A DNA stretch of 64,000 nt from Phymatolithon calcareum (lineage: Eukaryota; Rhodophyta; Florideophyceae; Hapalidiales). Location: the NCBI GenBank assembly GCA_977006965.1, contig OZ345382.1, positions 558,001 to 622,000 of the forward strand, written 5' to 3'. Position numbers and translations under genes: made by a program. Positions within the stretch are counted from its first letter, which is position 1; each line of letters starts with the position of its first letter. Shown here one piece after another: positions 54,727 to 63,798 of this stretch. The notes under the pieces are model-generated. The model saw nothing but the letters and a program-made list of their open reading frames with translations, had not been told where the DNA came from and did no database searches.

Positions 54727-55257
54727 CTAGTGTCTGTGTGACGGGAAATTTCCCTCAGTTGAGGGGCACTTTTCCCTCAATTGAGGGAATGAGAATCAAT
54801 TGTCTTTTGCGAACGAAAGCTGCCGTGAAGTGATACAAGGGCTGCACGAAACGGAACAGGTATGTGCTCCGAGCGCCGGCAATTACTTCCTCTCAACTAT
54901 ATGGATTACGTTGACCACATGCTTATCTCGAGCTCCGAAATCGGGAGTACACGAAACCTATATTGTGCCGTGTACAGTGTTGGGCCCTAATCGAGCATTG
55001 ATATTTCCTGGGACCCTAATAAGGATACCCAGGCAATAATGTCCCGGTAACTGTACTATTGTAGAGTACGTTCCGAGTGGGTAGAAATTAGTAGTTAAGG
55101 CAGACAAGCGTCGCCTCGTTCAATAAACTGGCAAGAATCTGATTGAACACGACCTTCCTGACTACGACCACAACAAAAGCTACTCATTATTAAGCTCATG
55201 AAACGCATCAAGTTCATGGATGTGTTCAGCATGCTTAGCAAAACAGATTATTCCTGC

Positions 55258-57665
55258 CAGGGATAGTACCAATATTATTGTTATTTATTCCGGCACATGA
55301 TGCAATAGCAATTGCAATACCAATAATGCAAGGTTGAAGTCAATAGGAATTGCAATATCTGACCATTCTTCCAATATCAATTGCAATAACGGAATCTAAT
55401 TCAAGTCTTCCTGCGCCATGTCTTCACTCACGCGTTGGATCACTCTTGCGCTCCGGGCAGTGTTCATCGCCACGGAGACCGACTGCTCGTCCCAGTAACC
55501 TTTGTTCTCTTTAAGAAACAGCAGGGCTTCTAGTAATAACGGTGTCATCCTCTTGCGATTGTCTGTCAAAACATTCTTGGCCACCGACCAAAGCCTCTCC
55601 ACCTCGGCAGTTGATCCAAGAATAAAGTCGCAATTTATATAAGTCTGATGGACTTCGGCACGCTTGCGCTTTTTTACGGCAATTCTTTCCGCCATCGACA
55701 GCTGGCATCCAGCCGATGCGCCGATGGAGCTTGTTATACCGTCATCGTGTTCCAGTTTGAGCTTCTTGCATGCATCCTTCTCTTCATTTGTCATAGTATC
55801 GGACTCACCCTGCTGTATCTTAACAACTCCCGACTCGAATGCTGGGCCACACACAATTGATGCACGTGATGCAATGTAGTGTTTTCCAAGCTGACTTCGG
55901 TATAATGGTGAGTTGACATCGTACTTGCACTGCTCCACTGCTGAAATTAACTCATCAAGAGCTAAGCGACAGTCCGACAACGAAGCACCGCGCTTCTGTA
56001 GTTCCAGAGTTACCTGGTTGATTTGCTTAAACTGACTTGCGTACAGCATAGATCTGTTGCGGAACTGCTCGCTCTCGTCCATAGTTATCGTTGCTCCTTC
56101 CGCCTTTCCCGCGTCGATTAACTGCTCGCGTATGCGGTTGAATCGCTTGAGCATATGATACTTTCCGGACCAACGCGTCTCATTATGCATAACTGGAGCC
56201 AATTCAGTAAGGTTGCGTAATATTGCTCGTTTCTTCAGTTTTTTGCAGTCCTTCATCGTTGCATGCACTGAGTCTATCGCTGCTTGGAGTCTATCATCAC
56301 TGACAACCATCTTGTTCACCTCTAGGTTGAGCTTATGACTAGCACAGCTAACATGAGCGATTTCCATAAGCCTGGCGATTGACTTGTTGACATTGCAGTT
56401 GTCGGCAACCTGGCAAACTGCCCACGTATGCACGTTGACCCCGAAGAAGTCGAACACGTCTTCTAGTTGACGCACGTGAGCGTGTGCGTTGAATGTAGTG
56501 GTTTCAAGATGCGACATGCCTCTTTGAACATCATCATCTTCTACGTTCGCAATAGGACTCACAGACAGAAGCACAATAGCGAGCTCTTCATTCTCGCGCG
56601 CGGTGCCTCTTTCCAGCATCTTCACACGTCTCATGAACAAGCCGTATACACCCAAGTAATGTGTCCCATTGGCGGTTCAGCCATCGTGCATAATGGCTCC
56701 TTTGGTACCAGCAATATCGTCTCTGATTCGCAGTTCAACGAGCTCAACGAGCTTGAATAGTGTCTCTTTGAATATCCGAGTTGAGAACTTCTCACGGAAG
56801 CACGAAAACTTGCGATATTCCTCGCTTTGAACATGTGTAACCGGCAATGACATGTAGACCACAAGTCTAATGTACCCGTACATGGCCTTCTCCTTGTCAG
56901 TTGCGAGAAATGTCATTGCTGAATGAGTGGCGATAAACGAGCTTGCTTGGCGGCGGCGTAGACTGGCCAGCGCATCTCTGTAGACCTGAAAAAGGTGATC
57001 TTCGCTTCCTCCAGATATGTAACTCTTCAGGTGGCTGTATGGGTTAGTATACCCCCTTCCTTTTTCAAAAGCGATTTCACCATTTTCTCAGCAGTCAGCA
57101 CCTTTCGGGCAGAGAAGGATGTTAAAAGGCACTTTATAGCGTCTTATTCCAGTTCTACGAGACTGCACATCGCGTTCTTCTTCACGTAGCTTCTGCGTTA
57201 GCACCTCAACAACTTCTTTTGGGCCTGGTTTGCGTCCGTTGCTTGACATTCTGGACGTAGTGTTTCGGAAGAGCAATTCGCAGGAGTGTGAAATCCAAGA
57301 GATCGCGTGCGCAAGACAGCATTCAAGAGCAATTTCCGAGTCAATGCCGGTCGACGTGTCTGTAATTATGAGAGTAGAATTCCTGACAGTAATCGGATGC
57401 CGCAGATTCGGGTGGCAATACGTAAACTGTGTGGGGAGCTTCTGTAACCCCTTTCCGTAAATTTCCCTTACAGATCCTGTACCGCAGCGCTGTACGACGA
57501 TCTTGCCAGCGCCGAGGAGGGCAAAGGTGTACCTTGATTTTCGATCATATGCCATCACTTTTTGCAATAACTATTGCAATAAGCACCTCTCAGGGCAATT
57601 AAGACTTGCAATATATTGCAATAAAAAGAATAAAAATAATAAAAATAATATTGGTACCAAGCGTG
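55258..57665 (-). mobile_element. hAT transposon (2408 bp)
   Basis: The termini CAGGGATAGTACCAATATTATT (split here: CAGGGATAG, TACCAATATTATT) and, inverted, CACGCTTGG, TACCAATATTATT agree well. Flanking 8-mers ATTCCTGC (55250-55257) and GTTCCTGC (57666-57673) match at 7 of 8. The interior is one minus-strand transposase gene. It is inserted in the piggyBac-like element, whose sequence continues on both sides in line with the relic at 11986-12475. Confidence 0.85.
55396..57555 (-). pseudogene. hAT transposase, one frame with two UGA stops
   Basis: From ATG 57555 a single frame of 720 codons runs to 55396, broken only by UGA at 57088 and 56677. Order: an N-terminal region; a BED-like finger (CPKGADC, NPYSHLKSYI) around 57115-57010; DKEKAMYGYI near 56890; AIMHDG-stop-TANGTHYLGVYG near 56680, where the stop replaces the Trp of the hAT 'DGW' block; VADNCNVNKSIAR near 56400; WSGKYHML near 56170; and the C-terminal dimerisation block (GSTAEVERLWSVAKN, LLLEALLFLKEN) near 55610-55500. 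The protein would excise and reinsert the element. The long uninterrupted stretches show recent decay. Confidence 0.85.
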
Positions 57666-58199
57666 GTTCCTGCTGAAATGCCACATATGTTGATTGCGGC
57701 GCCATCAAGTCTACTACTTGATGAGAATACGAGACTTAATTCCTTAACTTGTCAGACTCTGCAGTTGTTTTGAACAGCTAAAGTAGTCATCATGCCACCT
57801 GTGGCTTACTTTTCCATTTTCGGAGGGGTTAAGTGGGTTTCAACATCGTCCTTGGAGCAAATATACCTTTTGGAGTACTGAACATCGATGATTACTGATC
57901 GAGCCAGAGTGAATCCCGGAGGACAAGGCGCCTTGTACCAGAGTATGGGGCCACAAGACGGCGCAGTACAACTGCGCTATGGGCAGTTTCACCTTCTAAA
58001 GCGTTTTGCTTCTCGCCCTCTGTCGAGGCCCCTAGATCAAGATGCAGCATTCTCTTACGTCTTCCTCAGTCTGAATTCTGTAACTCGCAACCTTTCTCCG
58101 GTTTACGGTGGATGGCGATGTACTGCAGGAGGACATTTTCAATTCATGGCCTCCGTTGATATACCAAAGAGATATGATCTTGGCAAAGCAGAACCAGTT

Positions 58200-58403
58200 C
58201 TAATAGCGACACAGTGAGTTTTTGTGATCACTAATAGCATCGATAAAATCCTGAACGAGCGCCAACCGGTACTCAACGGACGACATAGTGCCTTGTTCAC
58301 TTGGTTGCACGGTGAATGTGAGGCACCGGAGGTACTCGAAGAACCTGGCTCTGGTCATGCCACTGTTTGAAAATGACGGAGCGAGGATATACTTGTTCCC
58401 CAT
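58200..58403 (-). pseudogene. piggyBac-like transposase fragment
   Basis: A 67-codon minus-strand frame reading GNKYILAPSFSNSGMTRARF, FEYLRCLTFT, then RLALVQDFIDAISDH. This matches the 'W....G.......M.R.RF..I.R.L.F' and 'V...ID....' pattern of the N-terminal part of piggyBac transposases. The upstream minus-strand frame 58823-59119 is Lys/Arg-rich and could be the N-terminal tail. The downstream catalytic part is too decayed to recognise. The call rests on this short block and the CCCTAG-like ends. Confidence 0.5.
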
Positions 58404-59497
58404 GGTAGACTTCCATAAATCTCTTTGCGTCCAACTCCTGAGGACGAGTATTCCGAAAATCTTAGACTCCGTTCTTCCTATTCGTTTCAGCTTCGCAGAT
58501 GCCTAAGCAATAATTGTTCGCAGGTGTACTCGGCGAAACATCGTCATGAAGGAATCGTACCGGTTGTGGAACCCGATGCCACCGTTCTCGGATATAGCAT
58601 CTCTGTTTATAGTGCGAACTTTCCAGAACTGACGGTCATTGCTTGCCCAATTGGACATAGAACTTGGCGCTCGAAGCATGGCACTCCATGAGCAAATATA
58701 CTCTGCTCACGGTCTGGCGCAATGATATCAAGCTCCTCTTGCGATTATTGGTCCCAAGAACCACGCAGGGTGTAGGCTAGGGAACTCACAAGAGGATGTT
58801 TAGAGCTCCTGTTGATTGTATGTTAGATTTGTGTTGCCTTCTGTCTAGAGTGTGGTTGATACTGAACGCAAAACTCAGCGTTTGGCGAAGAAGATATTCG
58901 ACCGCGATTACTGTAAGCCGGCGTTCGAGGTACAGAATATTGCCTGCTGGAACTCGATGCAGGCCTTCGAGAGGAACAAGCGCCTTTGTCAGCCTTCCCT
59001 GGCTTGACGTTAACAATCTTGATAGTCTTAATCTTAGTCTTTTCGCTTAGTTTCTGAACAAGGACCGATTTCACGCGAAGTGACGTACTCGAGCGACCCT
59101 TGATTTCATAAACGTGCACAATCTTGAACCATGCCGTGCACCTTTTTTGAACTAGAAAACGCTCCGTATAGTCGGCAGCACTGTGCAGGACTTGTCACTG
59201 ATGTTGTTTTGGTGCATGCGGCTGCACCGACCACTCAGCGCGGGTCTTTTTCTCGAGGCATGGCAGATATGTTTTTTCTGGGTGACGAGCAGATTTTCGT
59301 TCCTACCGGCGAACGACGGGGTTTTAAGGTAGTAAAAGGGGTACTCCCCACCAAGAACAAAAGGTCGCCTTTCCGAATCTGGCGCTCAAAATCAGTTCCG
59401 CATTTTTTTCATAAACTTTTTCGAGCATTTAAAATCTACCCTCAATTGAGGGTGTTCGTCACATAGACACTAGGGTCCGGGTCTTATCAGTTCGTCG

Positions 59498-59990
59498 CTC
59501 CTTGGAGTTCATAACCTTGTTCGCGACATTTGCAGCCTCAGCGGGGCTCATCTTCTCGATTGCTTCTATCTATTTTTCAAATTGGTCCTCCTTCGATTTC
59601 CGTAACTTTTTCTGGATCTGCGCTTTGAACTTTTTCAGCTCAGCTCTGTCTGCTTTGAGAATTATCCTTTGTACCCTTTTGTAAATCCGTGCTCTTTTCT
59701 TGTGCAATTTATCGAGCTCTCTGTTCCAGAACGTCTTCTTTCGTCCCGGCCTGGGCTTGCCGGCGGTCCAGGACTTTGTGATCATATCGCGTAGAATTTT
59801 GTACCAAGCATTGAGTTCATCTTCATTGATACATTCGCGCAGTTTTTGGATCATCTCTGGGGCCCATGAGGATATTTCCGCACTGGCTTGTGCAGCTCGT
59901 TCTGGTCATTTCCTTGCTGCTCTGGATATGAACTCTTCCTTCTGCTGTGCGACAATTTTGTGATTCAAGAGTTGCATTCGAACCGGTTTG
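59498..59990 (-). pseudogene. LINE-A copy 2, endonuclease-RT linker
   Basis: Minus-strand 59570-59854 (EDELNAWYKILRD, KPRPGRKKTFWNRELDKL, LRKSKEDQFEK) matches copy 1 at 9750-10060. Nucleotide similarity to copy 1 stops near 59990, where a different LINE begins. Confidence 0.8.
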
Positions 59991-60707
59991 AAGGGAGCCA
60001 CGAACTGTCCTTGTTGCGGCATCGCGGCAATTCCTCGACTTGCCCGCTGCGGTTCTTTGAAGTTTCACTCTTCCCTTGGCTTGGATAGGATAGCCGACTT
60101 CCTTGCCTTTCCTCGTGGCAGAATCCTCAACTTTAATATTTCTCTCCTGTGTTCTGGTGGTTGGATCCTGCACAGAAGCCGGAGCCCCTCGATCCTTCCA
60201 CGTGCCGTACCACCCAATACTTGGACGAAGAAGGTTCTTTCTACTTCTTTGATAGCTTCTTGTGCTTCTGAAGTCCACGGTGTGAGATAGATAGCGTATT
60301 CCCACTTTGGTTGGATCGACTTTCAGGATGTTTATCTCCCGAATGAATTCCCCAAGTGGCTTCAGATGGTGCACCGCTGCTTTGGCGTTTTTTAAGCACT
60401 TGATTGTGCTCGTGACCGTAATTCCGGTTGGTCCTAGAGATATCCGAAGGGAATAGTTCCAACTCATTCCTCTCTCTTCGGCCCATTTCGTCGAAATATC
60501 GAGCAGGTGCTGCAGCGCGTGCGGGGTTTTCGCCAGCAGGATCACGTCGCCTGCAAATAGAGCTGCAGACACGTCTTCTGCCTCGCTTGGAAGAGCGCTT
60601 ACTCGCTTCGCGAACTCGTCAACATTATTCCAACTTGTGTAGCGCCCGCTGTTTTGTCGCTGTCCCAAGGCGGTCTCTTTTTCCTCTCGCGACTGTACGC
60701 CGCACAA
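59991..60707 (-). pseudogene. Second LINE family (LINE-B) RT fragment
   Basis: The minus-strand frame has NNVDEFAKRVSALP, AALFAGDVILLAKTP (catalytic FADD written FAGD), HALQHLLDISTKWAEERG and SIGW further on. This is the C-terminal half of a LINE palm and thumb, clearly different from LINE-A, which has LFTDDVLLQAK at the same place. It is joined directly to the truncated 5' side of LINE-A copy 2. The continuous 294-codon ORF that spans the junction is a chimera, not one protein. Confidence 0.65.
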
Positions 60708-60866
60708 CTTGGATCGCGATAGTCATGCTGCTCGTGGTAGGTGATCTGTTGAGCCATACTTGCACGTGTCTCTCGTGTGTCTATGCGCTGCATCACCGTC
60801 TTTTGCGTAGGTTGTAGTATATAAGCTAGTTAATTCCTTCCTCGGAGTAAAGGAAGGTGGGGGGAG

Positions 60867-61330
60867 TTCTGGATTTCGGCTCGAATGTTCGGCTCGTAGC
60901 ACGCACAACGTCGCCTGCACGGCCCTTCGACCACGCGGAGTCGGAGCTCTTCCCAACCTTCTTGTTCGCAACCGTCGTCAAGCAAGCCAGCACGGAGGCA
61001 ACTGCGCTCAAGTTCCCTTTTCCCTTTTCGTGCGTTCGTTCGAAGGTCGACGGCCAAGCCAAGGTCGCCGTCTGAGGATGACGTCGTCCTTGTCCCGGAG
61101 GTTTCTGGACTTCGGCTCGAGTGCTTAGATCCTACACGCGTCACGCCAGTGAATCCCTTCGAGCACGCGGAGTCGGTGACTTCCCAACCCTTCTTGACCG
61201 CAACCGTTTTGCCGCACAAGCCAGTTCGGTGACATTCGCGCTCAAGGCCCCTGTCCACTTTTCGCGCGCCTGTCTCAAGGTCGACGACAAAGCCAAGGTC
61301 GCTGCCGGAGGACGACGCCGACGTCTACAA
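60867..61330. repeat. Tandem duplication, unit about 235-240 bp
   Basis: 60867-61090 and 61102-61330 share, in order, TGGA.TTCGGCTCGA, CACGCGGAGTCGG, TTCCCAACC, CGCAACCGT and GGTCGACG.C.AAGCCAAGG. Both strands stay open for long stretches (142 codons on minus at 60830-61258). The unit is GC-rich (mid-50s percent or more by eye), unlike its neighbours. Confidence 0.75.
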
Positions 61331-61344
61331 GCTTAATCTGTCTG

Positions 61345-61452
61345 TTTGTCCTGGACGTTTTGTTTGTTTGTCTTTCTTTCCTCCTCTTTTGTCTTGTCTC
61401 TCCCGCTCTTTTCTTCTCTCTCCTCTCTTGGGTTTTTCTCTCCCATGTGGCG
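61345..61452 (+). repeat. Pyrimidine-rich tract
   Basis: About 100 bp of mostly T and C (TTTCTTTCCTCCTCTTTTG and similar) directly after the tandem duplication. Confidence 0.8.
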
Positions 61453-62090
61453 TCGGGTTCTTTGGAGCCTGGCGCTACACTTAGCTCTATAGTACACTTA
61501 AGGCTCTAGAATTGATATGCGACCACTTTTACATAGCACGAGTAAAGTTTTTTCGCCGATCCGTAGCTGAACCTGCGAGTCCTCTACATCTTGTTCACGA
61601 ATAGGAATTTTTGGAGTCGAGAAATGGCACTTTGCTTGTAGCTTCGCGCACGGAACACCGAATTACCCCAAACCCTCTCACCAGATACTCATGAACGCGA
61701 AGACGGGCGAGAAATGGTTTACGAAGTACTGTGATGTGCAGGAGATTCGCAATGAAACATGCGCATTTTTCGCAGTACGAGAGAGCTAATTGCTACTCAA
61801 AGTAAACTGGTTCAACCACTGTCTTCTGTTCAAGAAATCTCTTGTTTTCTTTCCCTCTTGGCTGCACTCGCATTAGCATTAATTGCTTCATTGTGTCTTT
61901 GCATCATATTCCCAGACTTCCGGGGTCTTCCTCAACTAGCGTTTGATGCCGTGAAAAAACTCCCCTAAACTATGGCGCGCATAGCTGCCGATGGTAGCTT
62001 TAATTTAGGTTGAGTGCTCCGCGCTTCTTCGCTATTGAGCCGAACCTAGAGTATGAAGAGCTTTTTCGTTAGTCCGATCGACCACGGCAT
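61453..62090. other. Weak 69-codon ORF with a membrane-like segment
   Basis: Plus-strand 61759-61968 encodes 69 residues, with one hydrophobic stretch (FLSLLAALALALIASLCLCI) long enough to span a membrane. There is no homology that I recognise and no promoter signal. Nothing else was found in this interval. Confidence 0.2.
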
Positions 62091-62393
62091 ATGGCTTTGG
62101 AAGCCCCACGCAACTTTGAAGAAGATTTGTCATTTGCTGTGCACGAGCGAGTCGGCATACCTTGTGATGAAGAGATAGGATTATTCAGTAGAAACTTAGA
62201 TATGAAGCGTATGCATCGTGCAATTATAGCATCTGCTCTGGAAAAGTGGCCCACCAATTGTTGCAAAACAAAGCGATTTCCAATACTCAACCCTCGGCTT
62301 CTGGGCTCCGGTGCATGCCTCACTGACTCTGACCATAGTCTCACAAGGCCGTGGAACCTGCCCAGGTCAAAAAAGCACACATCTTCCTTCTAG
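62091..62393 (+). CDS. Hypothetical 100-residue ORF
   Basis: ATG 62091, charged N-terminal half (RNFEEDLSFAVHERVG, DEEIGLFSRNLDMKRMHR), then a basic, Ser/Pro-rich end. The opposite strand is also open. It is unrecognised and may not be a gene. Confidence 0.2.
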   Translation: MALEAPRNFEEDLSFAVHERVGIPCDEEIGLFSRNLDMKRMHRAIIASALEKWPTNCCKTKRFPILNPRLLGSGACLTDSDHSLTRPWNLPRSKKHTSSF

Positions 62394-63476
62394 ACGTCTA
62401 TCGCACGCTCTCCAATACAGTGCTGTCGCGACAATGGGTGGAGCATACCTAGGGTTTTCGATGCAAAGACCATCAGGCCTGGCTATACGTCAATTAAGTC
62501 GCAGGTCTCTTTCAATGGACGCGCTTTGTCATTGCAGTCAACACCTGCCCGTTGATCTAAGCGTGTCGGACAGCGTCGAAATCACTGGAAGGCATCCGTG
62601 GACGGAATGTACACCGGAACTTACACCCCACGGCGGAAGCCTTGTGCCGAGCATCTTCCGTCCCGAGTTCGGTATCTTCTCGTTCGCGTTCGACGGACAC
62701 GGAGATCGGGGGCGTCGATAGCCAATGGAAAACGACGATTTGATTGTTGATACTGTGTACGGCATTCGAATACTGGTGTGAGAGGGACAGACAGAAAGGT
62801 ATTTCACTTTGCTGTAGTTATGTACGCACCGCGGCGGCACTTCATTTTCGCGGCGGAGATTGGCTCTGAATTGACATAGTCCTCACTGGTATGTCTTCTG
62901 ATTTGATCGGAGGCGTGTTCGTGATTGGCAGAAGTATTCATATTGAAACGATCGTAGCCATTGAGGTTGCATGAAATATGTCTCTAGAGAGCTCGTCACA
63001 TAAGCTCTTCAATCAAATTTCCCATGTGTAGCGTGGTGTTCTTTTACATCAATATCATGCCCCGTTACTCCAAGGTGAGGCTCTGGGAGCTCTTAAAGTA
63101 AAATATCAAATATCCCTTTTCATCAATATCTGTGAAAGTATCAATATGAAAGGAAAGGATTACCAGGACGCATTACTTTAGCGATGAATGACTGTGTTTA
63201 CGCGAGTAAAGAGTACTTTTATGTGCCTCTGTGGACGCAAGAATCACTCAGTCCCACTCCGACAATTTGATGAAGCTAATAGATTCAACATGCTGAGGTT
63301 ATTTACTGGGAATGATAAACAGATACTCCTCATTATAGGGAGCTCATTGACTCCATATGGAGTTCCAATCAGAAACGCATTCTTCGATTAGAGCAAGAAT
63401 ACATTTTCTTGTCTTGACATATACTGGGCGTGCTTCCCCTAGATTCATTGCCGTGGTTGCGGCTCCATTAGCTTAT
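62394..63476. other. No recognisable gene
   Basis: A 136-codon plus ORF (62311-62721) and shorter frames lack motifs. No repeats or element termini were found. Confidence 0.3.
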
Positions 63477-63659
63477 TCAACGCACAATCTCTGTATCGTA
63501 ATAATTATCAGGAACAAAGTCGTCGAACTCCACAGGTATTTCGTGCTCCTCCGTAATGTGTTCATAAAGAATATAAAGAGACTCCGTCGATAACGGAACT
63601 TCTAATTCAATAGACCCCGTGCAGTCATCGACTGTACAAATATAGCTTACAACTGCCAT
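63477..63659 (-). CDS. Small UBZ/C2H2-like zinc-finger protein
   Basis: A complete 60-codon ORF from ATG 63659. The Cys pair is C-x4-C (ICTVDDC), then LEVPLSTESLYILYEHI, the His pair H-x4-H (EHITEEHEI), and an acidic tail (FDDFVPDNYYD). It shares residues well beyond the metal ligands with 3104-3289, including EVP.S.E, EHI..xHEI and F.DF..D.Y.D, although the first Cys spacing is C-x4-C instead of C-x2-C. No intron is needed. The core-promoter-like CTATAAGAAC lies 83 bp upstream. A nuclear or ubiquitin-related role is inference. Confidence 0.6.
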   Translation of the reverse strand: MAVVSYICTVDDCTGSIELEVPLSTESLYILYEHITEEHEIPVEFDDFVPDNYYDTEIVR

Positions 63660-63741
63660 CCTGCAGACACCTTGGCCCTGTCAGTTCTGCTCACTTCGAG
63701 CCCAATAGAAGGCAGTGTGTGTTAGGAAGTCGTTCGAAGTG

Positions 63742-63751
63742 GTTCTTATAG
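63742..63751 (-). promoter_or_regulatory. CTATAAGAAC core-promoter-like box
   Basis: Identical over 10 bases to 3503-3512 on the same strand, upstream of a homologous gene, and 83 bp from the ATG. That spacing suits a TATA box about 30 bp before transcription start plus a short leader. Confidence 0.45.
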
Positions 63752-63798
63752 CCAGATTGTTGATTGTGCACTTACGAAGGCCAATTCTTGGTAGGGAT

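Larger units (their letters stand above)
54727..59473 (-). mobile_element. piggyBac-like DNA transposon containing a hAT insertion
   Basis: The ends are inverted copies of CTAGTGTCTGTGTGACGG (left) and CTAGTGTCTATGTGACGA (right), each followed by CCCTCAATTGAGGG-type words. CCCTAG-like termini are typical of piggyBac elements, and the minus-strand coding block at 58200-58403 supports the class. The expected TTAA target is absent, and about 24 bp between 59474 and the resumption of the LINE are unexplained. Excluding the internal hAT, the element is about 2.3 kb. Confidence 0.6.
50600..59990 (-). mobile_element. LINE-A copy 2, split into three parts by two insertions
   Basis: Minus-strand parts 50600-50854, 53456-54726 and about 59498-59990 align in order with LINE-A copy 1 (7.9-10.2 kb). 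The insertions are 50855-53455 (element plus 12-bp duplication) and 54727-59473. Removing them gives a contiguous LINE of roughly 2 kb that is truncated at both ends. Confidence 0.85.

Noticed and set aside
59823-60707. A 294-codon minus-strand ORF that could be annotated as one protein
   Set aside because: Its first part is LINE-B reverse transcriptase and its last part is LINE-A linker read in a different frame from the true LINE-A protein. It is a chimera across an element junction.
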